64,000 nucleotides of DNA, from contig NZ_QOCW01000005.1 in the NCBI RefSeq assembly GCF_003318295.1, positions 124,001-188,000 of the forward strand, read 5' to 3'. The notes under the pieces are model-generated. The model saw only the letters and a list, made by a program, of their open reading frames with translations. It was not told where the DNA came from and ran no database searches. Shown one piece after another: positions 45,393 through 54,557 of this stretch. The stretch comes from Bacillus taeanensis. GTDB taxonomy: Bacteria; Bacillota; Bacilli; Bacillales; UBA6769. Each line of letters begins with the position of its first letter. Positions within the stretch are counted from its first letter, which is position 1. The translations under genes were made by a program, and so were the position numbers.

Positions 45393-45423
45393 AAAACCTG
45401 AAGAGGAACTTCCTCTTCAGGTT
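45393..45423 (-). terminator. Terminator after pupG
   Basis: AAACCTGAAGAGGA / TCCTCTTCAGGTTT perfect hairpin with a U-run on the minus strand, 20 nt past the stop. Confidence 0.85.
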
Positions 45424-45442
45424 TGAAATAAATAACCTTTAA

Positions 45443-46264
45443 TTAATTCATATTATTAACAATTGTTTTTACGAAAGACAAGAAATTTGCCTTCACTTTT
45501 TCAGTTGTTTCAATGACTTCATCATGTGTTAATGGTTGATCTAAAATGCCAGCAGCCATATTTGAAATACAGGAGATTCCTAATACTTCAATCCCTGCAT
45601 GACGGGCAGCAATTACTTCTGGCACCGTTGACATTCCTACCGCATCTCCGCCAAGAGTGCGAATCATACGAATTTCAGCAGGGGTTTCATAAACAGGACC
45701 CGTATTGCCGACATAAACGCCTTCTTGCACAGAAATATTAATTTCACCGGCAGCCTCTTTGGCTAACTGGCGCAAACGCTTTGAGTAAGCTTCTGACATA
45801 TCAGGGAAACGAACTCCAAGTTCATTATCGTTCGGACCAATTAAAGGATTTGTCCCCATATTATTAATATGATCGGTAATAATCATTAAATCTCCCGCTT
45901 CAAATTCTGTGTTCACACCACCAGCAGCATTTGTTACAATTAAACGTTCAATGCCAATTTCTTTCATCACTCTTACTGGGAAAGTTACTTTGTCCATGGA
46001 ATAGCCTTCATAAAAGTGAAAACGCCCCTGCATAGCAGCTACTTTTTTCCCCTGCAATGTTCCAAACACAAATTGACCTGCATGACCTTCTACTGTTGAA
46101 ACAGGAAAACCAGGAATCTTGCTATATGAAATACGAACTGGATTTTCAATTTCTTCTGCTAATACCCCTAAACCAGAACCTAAAATAAGACCAATCTCTG
46201 GAGTGAATGTTACTTTCTTTTGAATAAATGCTGCTGCTTGTTTAATGTCATTTGTTGTAATCAT
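45443..46264 (-). CDS. pupG: Purine-nucleoside phosphorylase PupG (PunA)
   Basis: 273 residues, trimeric PNP-I family. [19 protein letters not shown] near residue 21-39, VTNAAGGVN near 115, [18 protein letters not shown] near 192 and the [10 protein letters not shown] catalytic loop near 220. Splits inosine and guanosine with phosphate. Second gene of deoB-pupG, 21 nt after deoB. Confidence 0.94.
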   Translation of the reverse strand: MITTNDIKQAAAFIQKKVTFTPEIGLILGSGLGVLAEEIENPVRISYSKIPGFPVSTVEGHAGQFVFGTLQGKKVAAMQGRFHFYEGYSMDKVTFPVRVMKEIGIERLIVTNAAGGVNTEFEAGDLMIITDHINNMGTNPLIGPNDNELGVRFPDMSEAYSKRLRQLAKEAAGEINISVQEGVYVGNTGPVYETPAEIRMIRTLGGDAVGMSTVPEVIAARHAGIEVLGISCISNMAAGILDQPLTHDEVIETTEKVKANFLSFVKTIVNNMN

Positions 46265-46285
46265 GCGTACTAACTCCCTTCCACC

Positions 46286-47464
46286 TTATAATTCTTTTAA
46301 AAAGCTTGTGCCATATTGCGGCATTTTCACACCAAAGTTTTCTGCAACTGTTGCACCTACATCAGCAAATGTTTTGCAAACAGGAAGTTCTTTTCCTTCA
46401 TTAACCCCTTTATGATAAGCAATTAACGGTACATATTCACGAGTATGATCAGTACCGTGATGGAGAGGATCGTTTCCATGATCGGCTGTAATAATTAATA
46501 AATCATCTTCTTTTAATCTGTTAAGAACTTCTTGTAGGCGTTTATCGTATTCTTCTAATGCATCTCCATACCCCTCAGGATCACGACGATGTCCAAATAC
46601 GGCGTCAAAATCAACAAGATTTAAAAAGCTCAGTCCTGTAAAATCCATTTCCTGAGAATCTAATAGTTTATCCATGCCATCACTGTTTGACTTAGTACGT
46701 ATCGCCTTTGTAACGCCTTCTCCGTCATAAATATCAGAAATTTTTCCTAGCGCAATTACATCAAAACCGCCATCTTTCAACTCATTCATCACCGTACGAC
46801 CAAACGGCTTTAATGCATAATCATGACGATTAGCAGTTCGTTCAAACTTTCCAGGCTTTCCAATAAATGGTCTTGCAATAACACGTCCTACCATATATTC
46901 TTCTCGCATTGTAATTTCACGTGCAATTTCACAAATATGATATAACTCGTCAAGCGGCACAACTTCCTCATGAGCCGCAATTTGTAAAACCGAATCAGCA
47001 GAAGTATACACAATCAATGCTCCTGTTTTCATGTGCTGCTCACCTAGTTCAGCCATAATTTCAGTCCCTGAAGCAGGCTTATTACCAATAATTCTTCTAC
47101 CTGTTTTCTGCTCTAACTCTTCTACCAATTCTGGTGGAAATCCTTCTGGAAATGTGCGAAAAGGTTGTTCAATATAAAGGCCCATAATTTCCCAATGACC
47201 TGTCATTGTATCCTTTCCACTTGAAGCTTCCTGCATTTTTGTATAATGGGCAAGCGGTTGTTCAACCTTCTCTATCCCTTTAACTTCACTAATATTACTC
47301 AATCCTAACTTTCCCATGTTTGGCATCTTCAATCCACCGCGATGCTCTGCGATATGTCCTAATGTATTTGCACCTTTATCATTAAATTTTTCTGCATCAG
47401 GTGCTTCTCCAATACCTACAGAGTCCATCACAACTAGAAAAATTCGTTTAAATTGTTTTGTCAC
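46286..47464 (-). CDS. deoB: Phosphopentomutase DeoB (Drm)
   Basis: Alkaline phosphatase-superfamily enzyme converting (deoxy)ribose 1-phosphate to 5-phosphate. [17 protein letters not shown] and [20 protein letters not shown] hold the two-metal site residues. GTG at 47464 with GGGAGG seven bases upstream gives 392 residues, the family length; the longer frame to 47515 lacks a ribosome site. With pupG it recovers pentose from nucleosides. Confidence 0.94.
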   Translation of the reverse strand: MTKQFKRIFLVVMDSVGIGEAPDAEKFNDKGANTLGHIAEHRGGLKMPNMGKLGLSNISEVKGIEKVEQPLAHYTKMQEASSGKDTMTGHWEIMGLYIEQPFRTFPEGFPPELVEELEQKTGRRIIGNKPASGTEIMAELGEQHMKTGALIVYTSADSVLQIAAHEEVVPLDELYHICEIAREITMREEYMVGRVIARPFIGKPGKFERTANRHDYALKPFGRTVMNELKDGGFDVIALGKISDIYDGEGVTKAIRTKSNSDGMDKLLDSQEMDFTGLSFLNLVDFDAVFGHRRDPEGYGDALEEYDKRLQEVLNRLKEDDLLIITADHGNDPLHHGTDHTREYVPLIAYHKGVNEGKELPVCKTFADVGATVAENFGVKMPQYGTSFLKEL

Positions 47465-47557
47465 GTTTTTTACCTCCCTAGAACTCTCCATTGTGCCCCC
47501 TATAATCATACACATGTTTATCGTTTTTATATTATTCCCTTAACAATTAAGATAAAA

Positions 47558-47590
47558 ACGAAGCGCTTACGACGTCAGAAGTCTGACGTC
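47558..47590 (-). promoter_or_regulatory. Perfect 20-bp palindrome adjoining a cre-like site upstream of deoB
   Basis: GACGTCAGA and its complement separated by AG at 47571-47590. Directly next to it AAGCGCTT within ACGAAGCGCTTACG (47558-47571) resembles a CcpA cre core. About 95-125 nt upstream of the deoB start. No U-tract, so not a terminator. Confidence 0.45.
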
Positions 47591-47601
47591 ATCTTTTTTA
47601 T

Positions 47602-47620
47602 AAAAAAGAGCATTAAGCTC
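47602..47620 (-). terminator. Terminator at the end of xerD
   Basis: GAGC TTAAT GCTC hairpin containing the xerD stop, then UUUUUU on the minus strand. Short stem, so weak. Confidence 0.6.
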
Positions 47621-48503
47621 TTGGATGATATTGAGAATAAATATCTTTCAATCTCGTTTTCGTAACATGTGTATAAATTTGGGTTGTTGAAATATCTGCA
47701 TGCCCCAGCATCTCTTGAACGGCACGCAAATCGGCACCGTTTTCAAGCAAATGTGTCGCAAACGAATGACGAAGTGTATGAGGTGTCAGGGCCTTCTCAA
47801 TACTTGCTTTCTGTGCTAACCCCTTTAGTATCTTCCAAAATCCTTGTCTTGTCAAACGTTTTCCATGATGATTTAAAAAAAGAGCTTCTGAGTGCTGCCT
47901 TTTAAGCAGGCGGTGTCTGCTTTTTTCAATATACCTCTGGACGGCATCCCCTGCTAATTTTCCTAAAGGAATAATTCTTTCTTTATTTCCTTTCCCCATA
48001 CAACGAAGAAATCCCATTGTAAGATGTACATCATTCACATTTAATTGAATTAACTCAGAAACACGTAATCCTGCAGCATACAATACTTCAAGCATTGCTT
48101 TATCCCTTATTCCTATTAAAGAGGTTTCATCCGGTGCCTCAAGTAATCTTTCCACTTCTTCAGTTGATAATACCTTAGGCAGCCTTCTTTCAGTCTTTGG
48201 GGTTTCAATATGAACAGAAGGATCATTGTCTACTGCTTGTTCGCGCAGTAAAAACTGATGAAACGAACGAATGGACGCTATATTTCGTGCCAGCGTCGTT
48301 GCTGCTTTACCTTTTTGCTGCAAATCATGTAAATAACTTATAATATGAGTACGCTGGACATCTTTAATAGAGGTGAGACTTTCCTGTTTAACTAAGTAGT
48401 CAGTATAAGAGTGTAGATCACGCTTGTAAGCAGTTACCGTATTTTGCGATAACCCCCTCTCTACTACTAAATAGTGTAAAAAGTCATTAACTTGATCATT
48501 CAT
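47613..48503 (-). CDS. xerD: Site-specific tyrosine recombinase XerD (RipX)
   Basis: 296 residues from ATG 48503 (GGGGGA upstream); the longer frame to 48542 overlaps yqzK and is not expected. Catalytic set: Arg in [12 protein letters not shown] near 148, Lys in [14 protein letters not shown], His/Arg in [16 protein letters not shown] near 244, His in MLGHADIS and Tyr in TTQIYTHV. With XerC it resolves chromosome dimers at dif. Confidence 0.93.
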   Translation of the reverse strand: MNDQVNDFLHYLVVERGLSQNTVTAYKRDLHSYTDYLVKQESLTSIKDVQRTHIISYLHDLQQKGKAATTLARNIASIRSFHQFLLREQAVDNDPSVHIETPKTERRLPKVLSTEEVERLLEAPDETSLIGIRDKAMLEVLYAAGLRVSELIQLNVNDVHLTMGFLRCMGKGNKERIIPLGKLAGDAVQRYIEKSRHRLLKRQHSEALFLNHHGKRLTRQGFWKILKGLAQKASIEKALTPHTLRHSFATHLLENGADLRAVQEMLGHADISTTQIYTHVTKTRLKDIYSQYHPRA

Positions 48504-48528
48504 AGCTGTTTTCCCCCGAATCTGTTCG

Positions 48529-48765
48529 TTATTCTCCTTCACGATAAAAAAGGATTAAACGATCAACCATATTTATCGTTGTGTTAGAAGTTGTTTGGAG
48601 CATACCGCTTACTTTAATTGATTTCCCCTCTGGTTCATCATAACGATGATAATTTTGATATTCTTCATTTAACCATACTAAACTAAAATAAAAAAATAAT
48701 GTGCATGCCATAAAGATTAAGAAAACTTTTATCGTATCAACCATCATCCGCATTAATTTTGCCAT
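48529..48765 (-). CDS. yqzK: YqzK-family protein (DUF4227), small membrane protein
   Basis: 78 residues with one hydrophobic segment ([19 protein letters not shown], ~14-32) after a short basic N-terminus, then a polar tail. The same small gene lies between fur and xerD in B. subtilis. Function unknown. Stop precedes the xerD ribosome site. Confidence 0.78.
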   Translation of the reverse strand: MAKLMRMMVDTIKVFLIFMACTLFFYFSLVWLNEEYQNYHRYDEPEGKSIKVSGMLQTTSNTTINMVDRLILFYREGE

Positions 48766-48854
48766 ACCTTTTCACTCCTAAGTATTGTTAATAAAAGATA
48801 TGACAAAATTCCGTACTTTTATACCCTTTTTTTGGACAAGGTAATAAAAACAGC

Positions 48855-48886
48855 AAAAAACCTTTCCAAACTTTTGAAAAGGTTTT
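48855..48886 (-). terminator. Terminator after fur
   Basis: AACCTTTTC / GGAAAGGTT stem with following Us on the minus strand, 2 nt past the fur stop. Confidence 0.75.
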
Positions 48887-48887
48887 A

Positions 48888-49349
48888 CTATTCCTTATCC
48901 ACATCATCGTTTTTATCATGACAACGATGACAAATTCCATGAAAAGTTAATCTATGATCTTTAATTTTAAAATTCCAGTCTCTCTCGACAATGGTTTCAA
49001 CGTCCCCAAGAAGGTCTTCTTGAATTTCATCAACAGCACCACACTCAATACATACGAGATGATGATGAAAATGTGCTGCTCCTTCCTGACGTAAATCATA
49101 ACGTGACACACCATCCCCAAAATTTATTTTATCAACAACATTTAACTCTGTTAATAATTCTAACGTTCGATAAACTGTTGCTAAACCAATCTCTGGAGAT
49201 TTTTCTTTCACGAGGAGGTATACATCTTCTGCACTTAGATGATCTTCTTCATGTTCTAATAAGACTCGTACAGTTGCTTCTCGTTGTGGTGTCAGTTTAT
49301 AGCTTTGCGAATGTAACTGTTTCTTTATTCGATCGATTCTACTCTCCAT
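48888..49349 (-). CDS. fur: Ferric uptake regulator Fur
   Basis: 153 residues. Winged helix with LTPQREATVRVLLEHEEDHLSAEDVY and ATVYRTLELLTELNVV; metal site AAHFHHHLVCIECG with a further CHRCHDK C-terminal cysteine pair. Iron-responsive repressor of siderophore and uptake genes. Strong promoter and palindrome lie just upstream. Confidence 0.93.
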   Translation of the reverse strand: MESRIDRIKKQLHSQSYKLTPQREATVRVLLEHEEDHLSAEDVYLLVKEKSPEIGLATVYRTLELLTELNVVDKINFGDGVSRYDLRQEGAAHFHHHLVCIECGAVDEIQEDLLGDVETIVERDWNFKIKDHRLTFHGICHRCHDKNDDVDKE

Positions 49350-49377
49350 GATTTTACCCTCCTACGATCGATTCACA

Positions 49378-49411
49378 TTCTTATTATAATAAGAAGGAAA
49401 ATATGTGTCAA
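49378..49411 (-). promoter_or_regulatory. Consensus sigma-A promoter with overlapping 18-bp palindrome upstream of fur
   Basis: TTGACA (49411-49406), exactly 17 nt, TATAAT (49388-49383) on the minus strand, a perfect consensus. The -10 is inside the perfect palindrome TTCTTATTATAATAAGAA (49378-49395), a candidate PerR/Fur-type operator although its even centre is not the classical 7-1-7. Confidence 0.75.
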
Positions 49412-49477
49412 ATTAAAATTGTTATTACTTACTTTTTATAATTATTTTAATGTAATAGGAGGTTTTATTATTTATTA

Positions 49478-50107
49478 TTAATAAATCCACTGTACAATAG
49501 ATTTCATAAGTGCTGGTGAAAGATACGCCTCAAATGAGGAAGAAATCGTTAAAAAAATTGCTGTAAACACCATCAATAATGTGTATCGAACAAAGTAAGG
49601 CAAAATTGGTTCTGTTTTTCTAAACTGCTGCCGAATCATTCGTAATGAAAACACAATCGACGCTGTTCCAATAATAATAAATGCCGGTACTAACAAAAGA
49701 TTTTGTGGTAAAACAGACACAAAAGAAAGCACAAATCCCTGCCACCCCATTTGATTCACTAAAAAACCAACCGTAAATCCAATTACAATTCCTTTTAAAA
49801 ACAGCATAATTAAAATAATTGGAAGCCCAATAATAGATAATCCAAGCAGCCACATTAAACCAAGGTATTTAATATAATGAGTAAAGCTTTGATTGAACAT
49901 ATCAACAGTATAAGCAAAATGTCCTTCAGCAACTTGTCCAAAAAAACGGCTTAAGTACAAATATAAATCTTGCTTTTGATCAACACTTAAACTGTTTACA
50001 ATAATAGCACCAAATATAATTCCAATAAAAAATAAAATAACCGTAAACGTATAAACTGAAATATTTTCTTGTATATGATAGGCTGCTGCTTTTTTTACTT
50101 TATTCAC
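49478..50107 (-). CDS. spoIIM: Stage II sporulation protein M (SpoIIM)
   Basis: About 209 residues from GTG 50107, which has GGGAGGG upstream; the ATG at 50122 lies within the ribosome site and is rejected. Five hydrophobic segments. Component of the DMP peptidoglycan hydrolase complex needed for engulfment (with SpoIID and SpoIIP). Lies between fur and the EndoQ-type gene, as in B. subtilis. Confidence 0.9.
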   Translation of the reverse strand: MNKVKKAAAYHIQENISVYTFTVILFFIGIIFGAIIVNSLSVDQKQDLYLYLSRFFGQVAEGHFAYTVDMFNQSFTHYIKYLGLMWLLGLSIIGLPIILIMLFLKGIVIGFTVGFLVNQMGWQGFVLSFVSVLPQNLLLVPAFIIIGTASIVFSLRMIRQQFRKTEPILPYFVRYTLLMVFTAIFLTISSSFEAYLSPALMKSIVQWIY

Positions 50108-50306
50108 CACATTCCCTCCCATCCAGCTTGTACACTCGATTTATTATTTACTTTATGACAACTCTCCTTTTGCTATGACATGTCCTTTATCATAGTTTTA
50201 AATTATATGTTTCATTTGCGAATACCGTGTTTCAATATCGAATTCTCAAGATGAACTTATATAGCATGTTAAAGAATCCTATTAATTTTTATTACAGCAA
50301 AAAAAT

Positions 50307-50340
50307 AAACGAACACTTTACTTACTAAGTGTCCGTTTTT
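50307..50340 (-). terminator. Terminator overlapping the end of the EndoQ-family gene
   Basis: ACGGACACTT / AAGTGTTCGT hairpin with a U-run on the minus strand. Its 5' arm contains the last codons. Confidence 0.7.
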
Positions 50341-51491
50341 ACACTTCCGTATTTTCCTCCACCACCAGGATGAAGTTCTAACTTACCGCTTCTCGCTTTT
50401 ATGATAAGGTCAGCAACCTTTTTCGAGACAACTTTTTTAATCGCGTCTTCTGGAACATGATGCAAAATGTCCATATCTGTCCCAAGATGATCTCGCAACT
50501 TATCTAATGTCTTAGGACCAAGGCCCGGAATAAACTCTAATGGTACTTGATGAATGTACGGCGGTCTTTTTTCTTTTCGATCTTCGTTCGCTTTAAGTTC
50601 AGCTAAACGTTCAAACACACCTTTTGTAACCTTTGAAGACTGACATACAGGACATACTGCTTCCTTATCAACAGTTGTTAAACAATTCGCACAGGTTGTT
50701 CGGTAATATTTTCCTAAATAAGGATTTAATCCGTAATTTTCTGCAACTTTTCTACCTTTAACCCCTTTGAGGGAGAAGCAAAGCTCTTTAAATGTTGGTT
50801 CTTCCATATAAAGAGCTTGGTATTCTCTTGCTATCTTTGCTAATGAATGGGCATCTGAATTTGATAAATACGGATAACGATGTAGTTCTGCTATTTGATC
50901 TGCCATCTCCGTATTCGAGCTAAGCCCAAGTTCAACCGCATCAATAAGAATTGGATTAAACACTTCAGTAAGTGATTGTTTAACACCTCGCCCATATAAG
51001 CTTTTAAATGGCGTAAACACATGGGCAGGAATAAACAAACCGCCAAGTTCTTTTACAACGCTTTGTAATACGATTCCTTTTTCATAAATCCGCTGTGAAC
51101 TTAAGGAAATATTTTTCATTCTGACAGAAAGCCACCTGCTAAATTGTTTCATTTTCTTTAAAGTTGGTAAATATATGAGTATATGAATAGGTCCTTTACA
51201 ATTTTCATCATAAATTTCAATTTCACTTCCTAAAATTAAGGTCAGATTTTGAAACCTGATGCCCCCATTCCTATGCTCATACGCCAGCCCTTGATCAATT
51301 AAATCTTTTATTTCATCCATTACTTCCGGAACGTGACAATCAATAATTCCAATCAGATGAAGCCCTTTTACTTTAGATGCTTCTTGTAAGATGTTTTTCA
51401 GTGTTAATGACTTAGAACCTGTTATTTTTACAGGTTTCCCTGAACGTGTACGACCAATATGGATATGTAAATCAGCAAAAAAGGTGTTCAT
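50325..51491 (-). CDS. EndoQ-family PHP-domain endonuclease (YqxK-like)
   Basis: 388 residues. N-terminal PHP domain with FFADLHIHIGRTRSG (4-18), GIIDCHVPEV and YPYLSNSDAHSLAKIA metal residues, then a four-cysteine knuckle TTCANCL...AVCPVCQ (near 267-286), and a helix-hairpin-helix tail FIPGLGPKTLDKL (near 331-343). This layout matches endonuclease Q, which cuts 5' of deaminated bases (uracil, hypoxanthine, xanthine). I infer DNA repair; other PHP nucleases are possible. 10 nt upstream of it ends nudF. Confidence 0.75.
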   Translation of the reverse strand: MNTFFADLHIHIGRTRSGKPVKITGSKSLTLKNILQEASKVKGLHLIGIIDCHVPEVMDEIKDLIDQGLAYEHRNGGIRFQNLTLILGSEIEIYDENCKGPIHILIYLPTLKKMKQFSRWLSVRMKNISLSSQRIYEKGIVLQSVVKELGGLFIPAHVFTPFKSLYGRGVKQSLTEVFNPILIDAVELGLSSNTEMADQIAELHRYPYLSNSDAHSLAKIAREYQALYMEEPTFKELCFSLKGVKGRKVAENYGLNPYLGKYYRTTCANCLTTVDKEAVCPVCQSSKVTKGVFERLAELKANEDRKEKRPPYIHQVPLEFIPGLGPKTLDKLRDHLGTDMDILHHVPEDAIKKVVSKKVADLIIKARSGKLELHPGGGGKYGSVKTDT

Positions 51492-51500
51492 TATCTTCCT

Positions 51501-52037
51501 CTATTTTTGTTGAATTTTTAAATACAATAAGGCATAAGATGTTTTTGCATCATAAATCTCTTGTGACTTTTCTAGTTTTTCCGCTTCTTCTACCGTTAAT
51601 TCTAAAACATCTAAAAATTCATCTTCTTCAGCTTGCTGTGGTCCTGCTTTTAAACCAGAAGCATAATATAAATGAACAAGCTCATCAGCAAATCCAGGAG
51701 AGGTATAAAATGAAATAATATGTTCCATATTCTCGCATGTATAACCTGTCTCTTCCAGCAGTTCACGTCGTGCTGTTACTTCGGGCTTTTCTCCCTTTTC
51801 CAATTTACCAGCTGGAATTTCAACAATTGTTCGCTCCAGCGGTTTGCGATATTGTCTTACAAATACAATCTTATTTTCAGCGGTCTTAGCAATAACCGCT
51901 ACAGCACCTGGATGATTTACAATTTCCCGCTTACTTTTCTTCCCATCTGGAAGCTCTACTTCTTGGAGGCTTACGTCAATAACTTTACCTTTATAAAGAG
52001 GTGTTGAAGATAATGTTTTTTCTTTTAAATGGTCCAT
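51501..52037 (-). CDS. nudF: ADP-ribose pyrophosphatase NudF
   Basis: Nudix hydrolase of 178 residues. Nudix box GKLEKGEKPEVTARRELLEETGY near 90-112 fits Gx5Ex7REUxEExGU. YTSPGFADELVHLYYA is an ADP-ribose pyrophosphatase feature. Start ATG 52037 has AGGGAGTG eight bases upstream; GTG 52049 is the longer alternative. Degrades ADP-ribose to AMP and ribose 5-phosphate. Confidence 0.9.
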   Translation of the reverse strand: MDHLKEKTLSSTPLYKGKVIDVSLQEVELPDGKKSKREIVNHPGAVAVIAKTAENKIVFVRQYRKPLERTIVEIPAGKLEKGEKPEVTARRELLEETGYTCENMEHIISFYTSPGFADELVHLYYASGLKAGPQQAEEDEFLDVLELTVEEAEKLEKSQEIYDAKTSYALLYLKIQQK

Positions 52038-52075
52038 GACTTGTCTCACTCCCTGGTCTATTTATCAATGAATCT

Positions 52076-52148
52076 ACATAAATTTTATCATAATCGATCA
52101 TAACATAAATAAAAATAAGCCTTTCTCTTTACACAAAGTGCTTATTTT
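52076..52148 (+). promoter_or_regulatory. Candidate sigma-E promoter and leader hairpin of mciZ
   Basis: ACATAAAT (52076-52083), 15 nt, CATAACAT (52099-52106), as in sigma-E promoters. The predicted start is near 52112, where a 9-bp hairpin AAAATAAGC / GCTTATTTT (52112-52120 with 52140-52148) begins the transcript before the mciZ ribosome site. Confidence 0.45.
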
Positions 52149-52168
52149 CAAACAGAGGAGCTGTTTTT

Positions 52169-52309
52169 ATGAAAATTTATGTAAAAAATAATGGCGTTAC
52201 ATTTGTCGGAAAGTCATGGCAAATTAAGTATATGATTAAGCATTATATGAAAAGCTTTGATACAGTAGCAGAGTGGATTGCTGCTGAAAATAATTCGCAT
52301 TCTAAGTAA
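52169..52309 (+). CDS. mciZ: MciZ-like FtsZ assembly inhibitor (46 aa)
   Basis: 46 residues, too short for most gene callers. Pattern MK....GV.FVGK.W.I...I..Y...F..V..WI matches B. subtilis MciZ (40 residues), the mother-cell inhibitor that caps FtsZ filaments in sporulation. AGAGGAG ribosome site 8 nt before ATG and a terminator right after the stop. It has the expected neighbours nudF and the YqkF-type reductase. The last seven residues extend beyond B. subtilis MciZ. Confidence 0.85.
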   Translation: MKIYVKNNGVTFVGKSWQIKYMIKHYMKSFDTVAEWIAAENNSHSK

Positions 52310-52336
52310 CCTCCAGCAAGAAGCGGAGGTTTTTTA
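52310..52336 (+). terminator. Terminator after mciZ
   Basis: CCTCC / GGAGG stem then six Ts, one base past the stop. Short but followed by a good T-run. Confidence 0.7.
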
Positions 52337-52404
52337 TTTCAATTTTTTGTATGTCTCTTTTAAACACGTTAAAATAGAAATAAAGTAAGAAAGGGGGATA
52401 AAAG

Positions 52405-53313
52405 ATGAAGAAAAACCAGTTAGGAAATTCTGACTTATACGTTAGCGAAATTGGTCTTGGTTCGATGTCCTTAAAAAATGAAAACGAAAGTATTCGGATG
52501 ATTCATCAAGCAATTGAAAGAGGTGTCAATTATCTGGATACTGCCGACTTGTACGATTTTGGAAAAAATGAAGAAGTGATCGGAAATGCCATTAAGGGAA
52601 AGCGTGATCAAGTAATTATTGGAACAAAAGTCGGTAACCGTTGGGAAGAAGGCAAAGAAGGCTGGTATTGGGACCCTTCAAAACAATACATAAAAGAAGC
52701 CGTAAAAAACAGCTTAAAAAGACTTAATATTGAGTATATTGACTTATACCAATTACACGGCGGCACAATTGAAGATAACATTGATGAAACAATCGAAGCA
52801 TTTGAAGAATTAAAAGAAGAAGGTATTATTCGTTATTACGGTATTTCTTCGATAAGACCAAATGTGATAAGAGAATATGTAAAACACTCCAATATCGTCA
52901 GCGTAATGATGCAGTACAGCATTTTAGATCGCCGTCCTGAAGAAGAAATCCTTTCATTTCTTCAAGAAAATAATATAAGTGTTATTGCACGCGGACCGCT
53001 TGCAAAAGGAATGCTCACAGAACAGGTTGAAGCTAAAATTAGAGAAGACGGCTTTTTAGATTCTTCAAAAAATGACATTTTATTATTAGCGAATAAGCTG
53101 CGAGAAACTTGCGGCACCTCACACAATTTAACACAGCTTGCCCTTCGCTATGCATTATCACACCCTGCTGTGGCCACTACTATTCCGGGAGCGAGCAGCA
53201 TGGAACAGCTTCAGGAAAACCTTTCTGCCGCTAACGTACGAGAATTTACTAAAGCAGAAATCACACTTATTCAACAACTTTCCAAAGAGAATAAATATGA
53301 CAAACACCGATAA
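52405..53313 (+). CDS. yqkF: Aldo/keto reductase (YqkF family)
   Basis: 302 residues, TIM-barrel NADPH oxidoreductase. Catalytic residues in YLDTADLYDFGKNEEVIG (Asp and Tyr), Lys in IIGTKVG and His in LYQLHGG. C-terminal NADP motif GASSMEQLQENL. Substrate unknown. GGGGG ribosome site. Position next to mciZ is as in B. subtilis. Confidence 0.88.
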   Translation: MKKNQLGNSDLYVSEIGLGSMSLKNENESIRMIHQAIERGVNYLDTADLYDFGKNEEVIGNAIKGKRDQVIIGTKVGNRWEEGKEGWYWDPSKQYIKEAVKNSLKRLNIEYIDLYQLHGGTIEDNIDETIEAFEELKEEGIIRYYGISSIRPNVIREYVKHSNIVSVMMQYSILDRRPEEEILSFLQENNISVIARGPLAKGMLTEQVEAKIREDGFLDSSKNDILLLANKLRETCGTSHNLTQLALRYALSHPAVATTIPGASSMEQLQENLSAANVREFTKAEITLIQQLSKENKYDKHR

Positions 53314-53342
53314 GAAGCATATGCTTCTTTTCGGTGCTTTTT
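53304..53342 (+). terminator. Terminator after yqkF
   Basis: CACCGATAAGAAGC / GCTTCTTTTCGGTG stem around ATAT, followed by a T-run. Confidence 0.8.
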
Positions 53343-53343
53343 T

Positions 53344-54519
53344 CTACGAAACATTTTCAATAATCATGGCAATACCCTGTCCGCCTCCAATACAAAGACT
53401 TGCCAGTCCAAAGCGTTTATTTTGTCTTCTCAATTCATAAGCGAGGGTCAGTATAATTCTGGCACCGCTTGCTCCGACCGGATGACCTAATGCAATTGCT
53501 CCACCATTTACATTTGTTTTGCTTCGATCAAGCTGCAGTTCTTTTTCTACAGCTAAATATTGCGCTGCAAAGGCTTCGTTTATTTCAATCAAATCGATAT
53601 TATTCATAGATAAATTTGCACGCTGAAGAGCAATTTGAGAAGCCAGCACAGGCCCAATCCCCATCACTGTCGGATCTATTCCACAAATGCCATAGGAAAC
53701 AATCTTCGCAAGCGGATGACGCTTTTTAGCATATTCCTTGTCTGCAATAACAAGTGAAACAGCCCCATCATTAATTCCGCTTGCATTACCAGCAGTTACA
53801 GTGCCGCTTTTTTTAAATGCCGGCTTTAAATGTTTTAGCTTTTCAACTGTGGTCTCTTCTTTTACATGTTGATCTTCATTTATTTTTGAAGGACCTTTTT
53901 TTGTTTGAATTTCTATTTCAATCATTTCTTCTGCTAAATTTTTCCGCGCTTTTGAAGCACGTGTATGGCTTAATGCTGCGTATTCATCTTGAGATTCTCT
54001 TGAAATTTGATAATGTTCTGAGAGATTTTCAGCAGTGATGCCCATTCCATAACCAATATAACGATCTGTTAATGTGTGAAGAAGCATATCTTCTAACTTT
54101 ATATTTCCAAGCTTTGACCCAAAACGGCTCGTAAAATCAGCATGAGGAACTTGCGACATATTTTCCGTTCCACCTACAAGAGCGATCCTCGATTCTTTAA
54201 GCTTAATACTTTGCACAGCAGAAATAACCGACTGCATCCCTGAACCACATAAACGATTTACAGTTAGTGCCGGAGTTTTCATAGGAATTCCTGCTTTCAA
54301 TAAAATATGTCTTGCTAAATAGGGAGAATCAATACTCGATTGAATGACATTTCCGTATACGACTTGATCAATTTCATCCGGCTCTGCTCCACTGCGTTTT
54401 ATAGCTTCTACAGCTGTTATTTTACCTAAATCAATTGCAGAAAGGCTGCTAAACACACCGCCAAATTCTGCAAATGCTGTCCGAGCACCATCAAGTATAT
54501 ATACTTCTATTTCGATCAT
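53344..54519 (-). CDS. Acetyl-CoA C-acyltransferase (thiolase)
   Basis: 391 residues. Active-site Cys in VNRLCGSGMQSV (near 87), His in AIALGHPVGASGARI (near 345) and Cys in [11 protein letters not shown] (near 376). Third gene of a scoA-scoB-thiolase cluster, so most likely an acetoacetyl-CoA or related ketoacyl-CoA thiolase that feeds from the CoA-transferase. Sequence differs from the second thiolase at 56,030. Confidence 0.88.
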   Translation of the reverse strand: MIEIEVYILDGARTAFAEFGGVFSSLSAIDLGKITAVEAIKRSGAEPDEIDQVVYGNVIQSSIDSPYLARHILLKAGIPMKTPALTVNRLCGSGMQSVISAVQSIKLKESRIALVGGTENMSQVPHADFTSRFGSKLGNIKLEDMLLHTLTDRYIGYGMGITAENLSEHYQISRESQDEYAALSHTRASKARKNLAEEMIEIEIQTKKGPSKINEDQHVKEETTVEKLKHLKPAFKKSGTVTAGNASGINDGAVSLVIADKEYAKKRHPLAKIVSYGICGIDPTVMGIGPVLASQIALQRANLSMNNIDLIEINEAFAAQYLAVEKELQLDRSKTNVNGGAIALGHPVGASGARIILTLAYELRRQNKRFGLASLCIGGGQGIAMIIENVS

Positions 54520-54557
54520 TTCCTTCTCCTCACTCTTTCATTTATATAGACCTTTTG

